Of a stretch of 64,000 bases of DNA, positions 1 to 9,512 are shown piece after piece. Source of the stretch: Microbacterium elymi. Lineage in GTDB: Bacteria > Actinomycetota > Actinomycetes > Actinomycetales > Microbacteriaceae. Under the pieces are notes generated by a model, which saw only the letters and a list, made by a program, of their open reading frames with translations, searched no databases and was not told the DNA's origin. The position numbers were made by a program, and so were the translations under genes. Numbering within the stretch: position 1 is the stretch's first letter; the number at the start of each line of letters is the position of its first letter. The stretch spans positions 2,418,001 through 2,482,000 of the forward strand of contig NZ_CP091139.2 of the NCBI RefSeq assembly GCF_021582895.2, given 5' to 3'.

Positions 1-895
1 CTGAATTCGTTGATGTCCTCGGTGCCGTGGTTCTCGGATGTGGCGGCTTCGAGGCCAACCCGGAGATGCGCCTTCGCTACCTCGGCCAGGGGTGGGACCT
101 CGTGAAGGTGCGGGCAGCCGATACAACATGGGTCAGATGCACACGACGTCGATCGCCGCGGGCGCGCAGCCGGTCGGTCACTGGGGCGGTGCGCACGCCG
201 TGCCGATCGACGCCTCCGCGCCGCCCGTGGGAGACCTGCGGATCACCGACAAGATGAGCCGCTATTCCTACCCGTACGCATTGCTGGTCAATCGTGAGGG
301 AAAGCGGTTCATCGACGAGGGTGAGGACAACGTGTTCCTCACCTATGCGAAGACCGGCTGGGCGGTGCGGGCCGAGCCGGGCGGCATCGCCTACCAGATC
401 TTCGACCAGAAGACCGCGCATCTGCTCGAACCGCGATACTCGACCGGCACCCCCGTGGTCGCCGACACGCTCGACGAGTTGGCCGACAAGCTGGCGATCA
501 AGAAGAAGGCCTTCCTGCGCACCGTTGCGGACTTCAACGCAGCGGTCTCGCCCGATGCTGAGGACCGGGCCGACCCGTTCACGCTCGACGGCGTCGCGGC
601 AGAGCCGGAGGGCCAGCCAGCCAAGTCCAACTGGGCGCGCACCATCGAGGATGGTCCGTTCGTGTGCTATCCGGTGATGTGCGGCATCACGTTCACATAC
701 GGCGGGATCAAGATCGACGCTCAGGCGCGCGTGGTCACTCAGGAGAACGTGCCCATGAGCGGGCTGTACGCCACCGGAGAGATCACCGGCGGATTCTTCT
801 ACCACAACTATGGAGCCGGGGCCGGCCTCGTGCGGGGTGCCGTGTTCGGCCGTATCGCGGGGACCAACGCCGCGGCGGAAGCGAGGAACGCATGA
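1..895 (+). CDS. FAD-dependent fumarate-reductase-like dehydrogenase, C-terminal part (frameshifted)
   Basis: This is the C-terminal ~297 residues of an FAD_binding_2 flavoprotein (fumarate reductase / tricarballylate dehydrogenase / ketosteroid dehydrogenase superfamily); the N-terminal FAD-binding half lies before the window and the frame is open from base 3. Visible segments are GCGGFEANPEM, RFIDEGED, CGITFTYGGI and the C-terminal FAD-contact block GLYATGEITGGFFYHNYGAG. The frame breaks near 105-118, where a GGGG run before GCAGC seems one G short; adding it gives VRGSRYNMGQM, matching the equivalent region of the second flavoprotein at 5740-7222. It ends in an ATGA overlap with the next gene, so the two are translationally coupled. 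Family is clear; the substrate is unknown, presumably an organic acid. Confidence 0.8.
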
Positions 896-1787
896 CCGCC
901 ACGCAGATCCAGCAGCTCGGCTTCATCGGGCTCGGTGTGATGGGAACCGGCCAGGCGTCGAACCTGACGAGGAAGGCGGGGCTGCCGGTCTGTGTGTTCG
1001 ACATGGCGCCGGAAGCCGTCGCTCGCCTCGTCGCGGTCGGCGCCACCGGGACAGGGTCCATCGCCGAAGTGGCGCGCCGCGCCGACGTCGTCTTCCTCTC
1101 CCTTCCCGGCGGCCCGCACGTTGAGTCGGTCGTTCTCGGCGACGGCGGGATCCTCGCGAACGCGCGCCCGGGCACCGTGGTCGTGGATCTGTCCACGATC
1201 CCGGTCGAGGTGGCGACGCGAGTGGGGGCGGCAGCAAGGGAACGGGGATGCTTCTTCGTCGATGCGCCGGTCGCTCGTACGAAGCAGGCAGCCGTCGACG
1301 GTACGCTCAGCATCACGGCCGGCGGCGATCCCGAGGTCTTCGCCCGCATCGAGCCGCTTGCGGACCGTGGCATCAGACGTCATCCTGTGCGGTGCCAACG
1401 GCGCCGGCGCGCTAATCAAGCTCGTCAACAACATGGTCGTGTTCGAGACGGTCGTCGCGCTCGCCGAGGCGCTCACCCTCATCCGGCGCAGCGGTTTGGT
1501 CGAACCCGAGCTCGCATGGAAGGCGCTGGGGCAGGGGTCGGCAGCCAGCTTCACCTTGGAGAACCACGGCCGCAAGGCGCTCGCTGCCCGATGTCCACAG
1601 GGAAGGGCTCTTCTCGGCGACCTATATGCGCAAGGATATCGGATACGCACTCGAACTCGCCGAGCAGCTGGGCGCGAGCCTGCCGGCAGCGACCCTCGCG
1701 CACGAACTGCTCGGACGCACGATCGATGGCGGGTACGGGCAGGTGTACCACACTGCCGTCGTGAAGGTCATCGAAGGGGAGATCTGA
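892..1787 (+). CDS. NAD(P)-dependent 3-hydroxyisobutyrate-dehydrogenase-family enzyme (two frameshifts)
   Basis: Beta-hydroxyacid dehydrogenase family (HIBADH, tartronate semialdehyde reductase, 6-phosphogluconate dehydrogenase-like), about 297 residues. The N-terminal Rossmann motif GFIGLGVMGTGQA lies at residues ~9-21, followed by VVVDLSTIP and the substrate-loop FVDAPVARTKQAAVDGTL. The C-terminal helical domain carries the KLVNNM lysine motif. The gene is split in two places: GCTTGC at 1356-1361 (reading GCTGC restores EPLRTVASDVILCGANGAG) and an extra C after GCTGCC near 1585 (restoring KALAADVHREGLF). It overlaps its neighbours at both ends, consistent with one operon oxidising a hydroxy acid made by the other enzymes. 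Confidence 0.85.
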
Positions 1788-2575
1788 TGCCGGAGCCGAC
1801 CGCTCACGAGATCTACGGGGTGAAGTTCGGCCAGAACCTCAGGGGTGTGCGCGGCCACTACTTCCTCGGGGCCGACGGCGACCCACACGACGAGCAGATG
1901 CGATTGGACTACTACGTCTGGGTGATCCGCTCACCCGGGCAGGACATCGTCCTCGACGTCGGGTTCACCGCGGAGACGAACAAGAGGCGTCAGCGCGACC
2001 ACTGGGAGAACCCCAGCCAGGCGCTGGCTCGCCTCGGTGTGGACCCAGCATCGGTGCCGTATGTCATCATCTCCCACCTGCACTACGACCACTGCGGCGA
2101 TGTGGAGCCTTTCACCTCGGCGAGGTTCGTGCTGCAGGAGGAGGAGATGGCCTTCTGGACCGGGCGGTTCGGGCCGCGCGCCGAGTTCGCCCGCAACATC
2201 GAACTGCCCGACATCCGCCGGATGCTGGAACTCAACTACGAGGGGCGCGTGCAGATGGTCGACGGTCTCTGGGAAGTCGTCGACGGAGTCTGGGTGCAGA
2301 AGGTCGGGGGCCACACCCCGGGCATGCAGGCGACCTTCGTCCGCACCCGGAAAGGGATCGTTGTCCTGGCGTCGGACTCATCCCACTTTTTCGAGAACAT
2401 CGAGCAGGACAAGCCGTTCGCAGTGCACACGAGCATTGTCGACATGTATCGGGGCTTCGACGCCATGAACGCCGCCGCGACGTCGGGGATCGTGATTGCA
2501 GGCCACGACCCGCTCATCGGCGAGCGCTTCCCAGCGGTTCCCGGTCAAGAGGGCCACGTCGTCCGCGTCGCGTGA
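1787..2575 (+). CDS. Metallo-beta-lactamase-fold hydrolase (AHL-lactonase-like)
   Basis: Intact 262-residue MBL-fold protein. The metal-binding motif HLHYDHCGD starts at residue 97 (HxHxDH), and downstream metal ligands are supplied by GGHTPGMQ and IAGHDP near the C-terminus. This arrangement resembles N-acyl-homoserine-lactonase/AttM-type lactonases. In this context, between a hydroxyacid dehydrogenase and a PrpF-type isomerase, a catabolic lactone or ester hydrolase is more likely than a quorum-quenching enzyme; that is inference. The ATG overlaps the upstream TGA. Confidence 0.85.
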   Translation: MPEPTAHEIYGVKFGQNLRGVRGHYFLGADGDPHDEQMRLDYYVWVIRSPGQDIVLDVGFTAETNKRRQRDHWENPSQALARLGVDPASVPYVIISHLHYDHCGDVEPFTSARFVLQEEEMAFWTGRFGPRAEFARNIELPDIRRMLELNYEGRVQMVDGLWEVVDGVWVQKVGGHTPGMQATFVRTRKGIVVLASDSSHFFENIEQDKPFAVHTSIVDMYRGFDAMNAAATSGIVIAGHDPLIGERFPAVPGQEGHVVRVA

Positions 2576-2603
2576 GCGGCCAGGACGGAGAGGGACGCAG
2601 AGC

Positions 2604-3696
2604 ATGGACCAGGCGCACTCGATTCCCGCGGTCTACATGCGCGGTGGCACAAGCAAGGGACTGTTCCTGCATGCGCGCGATCTGCCCCACGCTGGACCCG
2701 ACCGTGATGCCCTGCTGCCGAGCTGATGGGCAGCCCCGATCCGATGCAGATCGACGGCATGGGCGGCACTTACTCCAGTACGAGCAAGGTGATGGTGATC
2801 GAACCGGGCCCGGGCGACGCCGTGACGTATTGGTTCGCCCAGATCGGGATCGACGACCGGGTCGTCGACTGGTCTGGGAACTGCGGGAACCTTACGACGG
2901 CGATCGCCCCGTTCGCCATCGACGAAGGCCTGGTCCCGGTCCACGACGATCTCACCCGGGTTCGCCTGGTTAACGGCAACACCGGGGTCGAGATCTGCGC
3001 CGAGGTACACACCCTGAGGGACGCGCCGCCACATCCGGCGGACTCGCCATCGCCGGCGTGCCCGGCACCGGTTCCCCCGTCGTCACACGGTACCTGAACC
3101 CCGCCGGCGGCGTGCTCGGCAGCCTACTTCCCGTTGGGGCTCCGGTCGGCCCCATCGAGGCCCCGGAGGGTATCGTGATGGCGTCCGTCGTAGACGCCGC
3201 GCACCCGTACGTCTTCATCCGCTCCGCCGATCTCGATATGACCGCTGACGGGCGATCCGTGGCCGAACTCAACGGCGACGCCGGCTTCCTCGCTCGGATC
3301 GAACAGTTGCGGGCGGCGGCCGCCGTGGCCGCCGGCGTTGCGCCGGACACGGCGACGGCCACGGCGTCCTTTCCGGCTCTCCCGCGCATCATCCTCGTGG
3401 GCCCGGGCAACGGTGGGGCGGATGTGACGGTGACCGCCTTCTCGATGGGCAAGGCGCATCGTGCCCTGCCGATGACGGGCGCACTCTGTCTGGGCGCGGC
3501 TGCGGCGATCGACGGAACGCTCGTCGCCGCGGCAGCGGGAGGAACCCGGCAGAACCTGCGCATCCGGCATCCGCTCGGAGTGACCGAGGTGGTCGCCCAG
3601 GTGCAGGCGGGCTCGCAGATCATCCGATCGCTGGGCGTCGTGCGCACCGCGCGCCGCCTCATGGACGGGCGCGTCTATCCGCGCGACTACTCCTGA
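2604..3696 (+). CDS. PrpF / 4-oxalomesaconate tautomerase family protein (two frameshifts)
   Basis: PrpF-family isomerase of the diaminopimelate-epimerase fold, about 364 residues. Hallmarks are the N-terminal VYMRGGTSKGLF, SPDPMQIDGMGG, WSGNCGNLTTA (the conserved Cys of the first half) and RNPxG-like C-terminal blocks. Known relatives isomerise 2-methylaconitate, aconitate or 4-oxalomesaconate. Two frame breaks interrupt it: about one base lost near 2715-2727 before ELMGSPDP, and one lost base in a C run near 3012 before the block AATSGGLAIAGVPGTG. Its presence next to flavoprotein dehydrogenases suggests a pathway through an unsaturated tricarboxylate or dicarboxylate. Confidence 0.82.
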
Positions 3697-3704
3697 TCGT
3701 CGGG

Positions 3705-4927
3705 ATGGGCACGGGCAGCGTCGTCACCGCCTCGACGCCGGCCGGGGGGTGGATCTGGCGGCCGGTGCTCGGTGCATCGCTCAGCCAGGTCGTCCTCGGC
3801 ATCATGCGGCCGACCATCAGCTACGCGGGGCTCGAGCTTGGTGCCGACGGCTTCATGATCGGGTTGCTGGCGGCCTCGTTTGCGGTGATCCCGGTCTTCG
3901 TCGCACTGCCGATCGGTGTTCGTGCCGGGCGTGTCGGGCACATCGCCGTGGTTCCGTTCGTGTCCGCACTCATCCTGCTCGCTGGATGCGTCCTCGCCGC
4001 CGGCGCCGCGTCCCTCATCGCGCTGGCTGCTGCCAGCGTGCCTGCTCGGCATCGGCAACCTCGGTGTGCTGGTCGGCGCGCAGGCCTGGATCTCGCGCTC
4101 GGCGCCTTCGGCCCGGTACAACGACGGGTTCGGATGGATGACGGCCGGTATGGCTCTCGGCCAGGCTCTGGGGCCGCTGATCGCCGGCCTGCTCGTCGGG
4201 CCCGTCGGCGTGAGCAGGCACGGGCATCGTGCGGGCGTTCTGGACATCAGCCGCAGTGGCATTGCTTCTCGGGGCCGTGTTCGTCTCGCGCGCGACCCGG
4301 GAGTACGGGCAGATGGAGCGAGCGGCCGCGCTCGGCGCTCGCGAGATTCTGCTGGTGCCAAACGTCGCGCGGTACATGATGGTGAGCGCCACGGTGCTGA
4401 CGTCCGTGGACATCCTGACCGCGTACCTTCCCGTCCTGGGGAGCAGTGTCGGCATCGCACCTGTCATGATCGGGGGGATGCTGGCCGTTCGCGGCGTCTC
4501 GTCCACTCTCTCCCGGCTCGCTGCCAGGCGACTTGCCCGCCGGTTCAGTCAGTCCGCGCTCATCGTGGCAAGCGTCCTCGGAACGGCGCTGTGCCTGGTA
4601 GCCATCACGGTCTTTCCCGCACCGGTGTCGATGTTCGTCGCGCTCGCGGTGGGAGGCTTCTTCCTGGGGATCGGCCAGCCGCTGACCATGACGGCTGTCG
4701 CGGTGTCTCTGCCGGCCCCGGCTCGGTCGAGCGGCCTCGCCCTGAGGCTGCTGGGGAATAGAGTCGCTCAGACCGCGACGCCGTTGATCGCGGGAGCGAT
4801 CACCGCCGTCTTCGGTATCGCCTCGGTCTTCATCGTGCAGGTGCTCGGTCTCGCGGTCTCGGCCGCATGGGAGCTGGGTGCACGTCGCCGGAGCGCGGCG
4901 GACTCGGGTGAGAATCAGACCGGATGA
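3705..4927 (+). CDS. MFS transporter (two frameshifts)
   Basis: Major facilitator protein of about 407 residues with roughly 12 hydrophobic segments; the N-terminal half begins WRPVLGASLSQVVLGIMRP and the C-terminal half contains GMLAVRGVSSTLSRLAARRLARRF, a loop typical of the second MFS bundle. Two +1 shifts split it: GCCTGC at 4040-4045 (reading GCTGC gives ASVLLGIGNLGVLVGAQ) and one extra G near 4220 (restoring HGIVRAFWTSAAVALL). It follows the enzyme genes after 8 bases and probably carries the substrate of the cluster. Its end overlaps the end of the convergent GntR gene by 13 bases. Confidence 0.82.
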
Positions 4928-5631
4928 CCCAGCAGTCGAGTGAGCGTGGATATGCGCGCTCTCGCCGCATGCGCCGCAGCGGCCTCGCCGGCCCGCTCGG
5001 CATCACCTGCGTGCATCGCCTCGATGATCGCACCGTGCTCACCCAGGACCGCGTCCATTCGCTCCTGGCTCAGCGAACGCGTGCCGAAGCGACGGATGGC
5101 GACCTCGACCGTGGAAAGAAGGCGCGACAAGTAGGCGTTGTCTGCAGCGACCGACAGGAGGTGGTGGAACTCGACATTGGCGCGCGAGAACTCCGACAGA
5201 TCGAACGCAGCGGCTGCGGCCGTCATGCGCGCGTGGAGCCGGTCGAACTGGGCCAAATGCTCGGGATGACCCTGTCGCGTCGCATAGTCGGCGGCCAGCG
5301 ACTCGAGGCTGCCGCGCACCTGGTAGACGGCCGACATGTCCTCGAACGACAAGCGGGTGACCTGTGCGCCCACGCCTGGTGTGCGGGCGACCAGGCCCTC
5401 CTCCTCGAGGCGATTGAACGCCTCGCGGATGGGGGTCCGGCTCACGCCGAGAGCCTCGGATACTGCGACCTCACGCAGCCAGACATCCGGTGCCAGTACA
5501 CCGTCCAGGATCGCCTCGCGCAACGTCCGTGCGGCATCGCCCGCAGCACCGCCGCGTGAGGACACTTCGGGCCGATACGGAGCGAGCAGGTCGCCCAACG
5601 TGTCCGGCGCCGGTGTGTTCAACTCAGCCAC
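4915..5631 (-). CDS. GntR-family regulator, FadR/FCD subfamily
   Basis: Intact 238-residue regulator. The N-terminal winged helix-turn-helix includes LREVAVSEALGVSRTPIREAFNRLEEEGLVARTPGVG at residues ~51-87, the standard GntR recognition region. The C-terminal FCD domain has the metal/ligand positions expected in the RGSLESLAADYATR, ANVEFHHLL and HGAIIEAMHAGD helices. It lies between the two flavoprotein modules and is a likely acid-responsive repressor of them; a candidate operator lies at 7286-7297 upstream of the divergent-facing flavoprotein gene. Confidence 0.93.
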   Translation of the reverse strand: MAELNTPAPDTLGDLLAPYRPEVSSRGGAAGDAARTLREAILDGVLAPDVWLREVAVSEALGVSRTPIREAFNRLEEEGLVARTPGVGAQVTRLSFEDMSAVYQVRGSLESLAADYATRQGHPEHLAQFDRLHARMTAAAAAFDLSEFSRANVEFHHLLSVAADNAYLSRLLSTVEVAIRRFGTRSLSQERMDAVLGEHGAIIEAMHAGDAERAGEAAAAHAARARISTLTRLLGHPV

Positions 5632-5739
5632 GGGCGATCGTCTCCCTCTCGGTCTGCAGCGTGTGCATGCGCGCGATTCGCGTTGACGTGCGCCCGTAGC
5701 CTAGTCGGATGCGTCGGTCGGGGAGCGGATTGCCGTCGC

Positions 5740-7222
5740 TCATGCGATGGCTCCGGCGCGCCGACCGAACACCATGCCGGCGGCCAGACCCGACCCGCCC
5801 GGATAGTTCCCGCTGAACAGCCCGCCGAGCATCTCGCCGCACACGAGCAGACCGGGAATCGGCGTTCCATCCGCGGAGAGCGCGCGTCCCTCGGTGTCGC
5901 TCTTGAGTCCGCCGAACGTGAACGTGATCCCGCACGTGACGGGGTAGGCGTAGAACGGGGCGGTCTGAAGCGCGGACGCCCAATTGCTCTTCACCGGGTC
6001 GACGTTCGCGCGTCGCCCGTCCTTCACGGTCGGATCGAAGGCCGCACCCGCGTCGATGCCGGCATTGAACGCGTCCACGGTCGCCGAAAGGGCCGCAGCA
6101 TCCACCCCGATCGACCTGGCAAGGTCGGCGATCGACCCCGCCTTATGCACGCCGATTCCGGGCATGTCGTACTCTTCCGGGCGCAACATTGGGCGCAGTC
6201 TCGCGTCGAAGATCTGGTAGGCGATCGACCCCGGTTGCTCGAGGATCACCTTGCCGTACTTCGCGTAGGTGTAGTTGCGGAAGTCTGCGCCTTCGTCGAG
6301 GAAGCGTCGACCGTTCTGGTTGACGATGATTCCGAGAGGGTAGCTCTGGCGGGTGAGGCGATTGGTCAGGATGCGGTTGCTCGCATTGTCCGCCGCCTCC
6401 GCATCCCACTGCACGCTGTGTGCTGTGGACCAGTCGCCGCCGCGAGAAGCTCCGATCGCGAGGGCAGCCCGGATCATCTTCCCCGTGTTGTACGGAGTGC
6501 CGCGCACGACGGCGTTCTCCCACCCGTGGCCCAGGTGCCGCCGACGCATTTCGGGATCTGCCTCGAAGCCGCCGGCGGCAAGCACGACGGACTTCGCCCG
6601 CAACCGGATACGGTCGCCATCCACGGTGGTGGCCGCGACACCGATGACGTGGCCATCCTCCACGAGTAGCTCATCTGCGTCCACGCCGTAGCGCACTTCG
6701 GCGCCCAGTTCCCGCGCCACGTGCGTGTGATCGGTGATGAGCCCCTCACCGCCACCGAGGTTGCCCACGTGCAATCCGCCCCAGAAGAGGTAGGAGCCGT
6801 CCGGCTTCGCGTATGACTGCCGTTCGTACATCAGGCGGTACTTCACACCGAAGCCGTGGAGCCAGCGCACCGTCGCGGCGCTCTCGCGGACGAGTACCTC
6901 GGTCAGGGCGGGATCGTTGCGCCCTTCGGTCACCCTCTCCAGGTCGGCGGCATACTCTTCGGCCGAATACGCTGGCACGATCGTGCGTTCGTGCCGTTCG
7001 TCGGGCTGGACGATATCGAGAAGGTCATCCAGACCTCCATGCGCGATTCGCGTCGCCCCCGCCGTGTAGAAGCTGTTGCCGCCGTGCATCCCGAACGCGC
7101 CGCGCTCAAGGAGGAGGACCCGGCGGCCGCGCTCCGCTTGCGGCATGGGCAGCGCTAAAGCCCGCGTTGCCCCCGCCCACGACGATGACGTCGGCGTCCT
7201 GCCTGGGTGGGAACGAGGTCAT
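5740..7222 (-). CDS. FAD-dependent fumarate-reductase-like dehydrogenase (one frameshift near N-terminus)
   Basis: Complete flavoprotein of about 493 residues, paralogous to the gene at 1-895. The dinucleotide-binding motif VIVVGGGNAGFSAAHAA lies at residues ~12-28, followed by VLLLERG and the mid-protein GGFEADPEM; the C-terminal FAD block is CGEMLGGLFSGNYPGGSGLAAG. A T insertion on the plus strand (GCTTGC 7136-7141, GCAAGC in the coding sense) separates the Rossmann start from the rest; reading GCAGC joins HAAAERGRRVLLL. I chose the ATG at 7222 because it lies just before the GGGNAG motif. An imperfect palindrome 64 bases upstream may be the GntR operator. It probably dehydrogenates an organic acid or enone; the substrate is not recognisable. 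Confidence 0.88.
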
Positions 7223-7285
7223 CGGAATCCATTCGAGCTGGTACTTCGACGGTCGGTGCATCCGAACCGCCTTCATTGTCTACTC

Positions 7286-7297
7286 ATTGTATGCAAT
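7286..7297. promoter_or_regulatory. Candidate GntR/FCD operator
   Basis: The 12-mer ATTGTATGCAAT is an inverted repeat with one mismatch, of the type bound by FCD-class GntR proteins. It sits upstream of the flavoprotein gene that starts at 7222 on the minus strand, in a locally AT-richer stretch. The reverse complement of its first nine bases recurs at 62921-62929 in front of the other FCD-GntR gene of the window. Confidence 0.4.
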
Positions 7298-7385
7298 TGG
7301 GGAGGATTGGGCGAGTCTCTCTCGGTGAAGCGTCTGCACTCGTCTCCTGGCGGCGATGTCGGTGCCGTGTGGCACCCTGTTGGCC

Positions 7386-8040
7386 ATGCCCGATGCAGTG
7401 CCGAGACGGACTTCACGAAGACCCTCGACTCGTACCAGGCCAGAGCGGGTCGCTTCCGCGTCCTCGACATCGCGCCGCGGCAGTACCTGATGGCGGACGG
7501 GCACGGCGACCCGAACACGGCGCCGGAGTACGGCGAGGCGATCGCGGCGCTCTATCCGCTCGCCTATGCGCTGAAGTTCGCGAGCAAGGCGCTCGATCGC
7601 GACTACGTCGTCCCGCCGTTGGAAGGCCTGTGGTGGGCATCCGACATGGCGGCCTTCACCACCCGCCGCGACAAGTCGCAGTGGGACTGGACGCTGCTGC
7701 TCCTCGTTCCCGAATGGGTCACGCGCGAGATGTTCGACGCCGCGCGGGTGAAGGTCGCTGCCGGCGATCGACCGGCCGCGCTGGACCGCGTGCGGCTGCA
7801 GACGTTGCACGAGGGCCGGTGCGTGCAGACCCTGCACATCGGGCCGTTCGAGGACGAGGCGGCCGTGCTCGCCGAGGCTCGCACGACCGGTTCATCCCCG
7901 ACGCCGCGCTCGCCCTGGCCGGCCGGCACCACGAGATCTACCTCAGCGACATCCGCCGGACCGCACCCGAGCGTCTGCGCACGATCCTGCGCCAGCCGGT
8001 CGTCGACGCGGCGGGCCTCGCAGACGCGCCCGCCCCGTGA
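7386..8040 (+). CDS. GyrI-like small-molecule-binding domain protein (frameshifted)
   Basis: About 217 residues of the stand-alone GyrI-like (SbmC/effector-binding) family, recognised by MADGHGDPNTAPEYGEAIAALYPLAYALKF, DYVVPPLEGLWW and the C-terminal GRHHEIYLSDIRRTAPERLRTILRQP. The best start, ATG 7386 (MPDAVP), needs one added base near 7409 to enter the main frame (TDFTKTL). A second break near 7878, where GAGGCTCGCACG probably stands for GAGCTGCACG, restores AELHDRFIPD as in relatives. Function is unknown; family members bind or hydrolyse small toxic compounds. Start and breaks are inferred, the family is clear. Confidence 0.72.
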
Positions 8041-8128
8041 CATTCGTCACGCTCAGGACACGACATCGCTCCCAGGTCGCGGGGCCGGCGTCTTCCTAAC
8101 GTGGAAGAGATCCACCAAGGAGGCTGAT

Positions 8129-8564
8129 ATGTCCCGATCCACCGCCGTCACCCGTCCCGCACCGGGCATGATGCGGGCAGCGACGGCTGCGTCGCTCCGC
8201 AGCGCTCGTCGGTGCGGCGATCCTCGCGCTGATCGTCTGGCTCATCGCCGTCCCCGTGCTCGGCCTGACCCCCGAGGTGGGTGCCGGTGCCACGGCGCAG
8301 ACGATCGGACCCCTCGCGATCGTCATCGTGCCGCTCCTGGCCGGAGGCGTCGCCTGGGCGCTGCTGGCAGGACTCGAGCGGATGTCGCGCCGAGGTCGCC
8401 GCACCTGGCAGATCATCGGCTGGGCCGTGCTGGCCGTCTCGCTGCTCGGGCCGCTGCTGATGGGCGCGACCGGCGGCGTGCTGGTCGCCCTGCTGATCAT
8501 GCACGTGCTCGTGGGGGCGACCCTCATCCTCGGCCTCGCGCAGACCGCGCCCGCCGCGCGCTGA
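8129..8564 (+). CDS. Small membrane protein of unknown function (one frameshift)
   Basis: About 144 residues with four hydrophobic segments (around AALVGAAILALIVWLIAV, TIGPLAIVIVPLLAGGVAWALL, IIGWAVLAVSLLGPLLMG and VLVALLIMHVLVGATLILGLA). DUF6069-like actinobacterial membrane proteins have this size and layout, but I cannot confirm the family. The ATG at 8129 has a strong AAGGAGG ribosome site ten bases upstream. An extra base between 8190 and 8200 (near GCTGCG / TCCGCAGCG) splits the short cytoplasmic N-terminus from the membrane part. Confidence 0.7.
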
Positions 8565-8662
8565 GCGTGATGCCGACGACGGATCCGCATCACCACAGGA
8601 CCATGCGCTCCCCTTAGGCTGACCGGAGGCGGTCGACCCCCGCCGCACCCGGGAGGCGACTC

Positions 8663-9459
8663 GTGGCAGGTGAGGCAACAGATACACGCCGGACGTCGGC
8701 GTCGAGCACCCTGCGTGCGGTGCTGACGGATTTCGCGTTGCCCAGGGTGGAATCCCTTCCGCACTCCGCGGTCGTGCGGGCGATGGAGCTCGTGGGCATC
8801 GAGGCGCCGGCGGCGCGGCAGGCGATTTCGCGTGCCGCGCGTTCTGATGCTCTGGAGAGACCCCCCGTGTACGTCGTGGGGAGGTGCTGCTCACTGCGGG
8901 CGGGCGGAAGGTCCTGGAGCAGATGGCCGGCGGAGACCTGAGCATCGATGACATCTGGGACGGGCAGTGGGTGACTGTAAGGGTGCGTCGGCTGAGCGGT
9001 GGAGGCGTGGCCACGACGACGAGAAGCCGGCTGCTTCTGGAGACGATGGGTTCGCTCGGCAACGGGTTGTGGATCGCTCCGCACAGTCCGAGGGCCGCGG
9101 CGGCCATGGGCGTGCTCGCAGCAGACCCCGAACTGGATGTCGTTGCCGGCGTCATGTCGATCGTTCATCCGGACCCGGCCGCGCTGGTTGAGGAAGCGTG
9201 GGATCTGGAGTCCGTCCGCAGAGTCTATGCAGAGTTCACAGACGTCGTGGATGGGTTGCATCCCGGCACCGACGAGGATGTGCTGGCTGCGTGGATCACA
9301 GTGCGACGGCAGTGGACGGACGTGCTGCGTGCGGATCCTGAACTGCCGTCCGCGGCCTTGCCGGCGGACTGGCCCGGAGTGGTGTGCCGGAAGCGAGTGT
9401 CGAGGCTGCACGATGACTGGTGGCCGGTCGCGAAGAAGGCCTTTGATCGACTGATGTGA
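8663..9459 (+). CDS. PaaX-family transcriptional regulator (one frameshift)
   Basis: About 265 residues matching the PaaX family (phenylacetyl-CoA-responsive repressors): N-terminal winged helix with LPHSAVVRAMELVGIEAPAARQAISRAARSD, a central domain with WDGQWVTV, and the C-terminal domain with FDRLM preceded by DDWWPVAKKA. The GTG start has a GGGAGG ribosome site. A C run near 8860-8866 seems one base short; restoring it joins ERPPRVRRGEVLLTAGG. It stands directly upstream of an enzyme/transporter cluster, so regulation of that cluster by an aromatic or acyl-CoA ligand is plausible but unproven. Confidence 0.85.
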
Positions 9460-9484
9460 CAGATTTTGGATTTGGAGTTTACTT

Positions 9485-9495
9485 TTTGTCACAAA
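9485..9495. promoter_or_regulatory. Palindrome upstream of the NTF2/redoxin gene
   Basis: TTTGTCACAAA is a perfect 5-1-5 inverted repeat 18 bases before the ATG at 9513, in an AT-rich stretch unlike the surrounding sequence. It is placed like an operator for the PaaX-type regulator encoded just upstream; the assignment to that regulator is a guess. Confidence 0.35.
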
Positions 9496-9512
9496 CGGCT
9501 CATGATGAGTCC

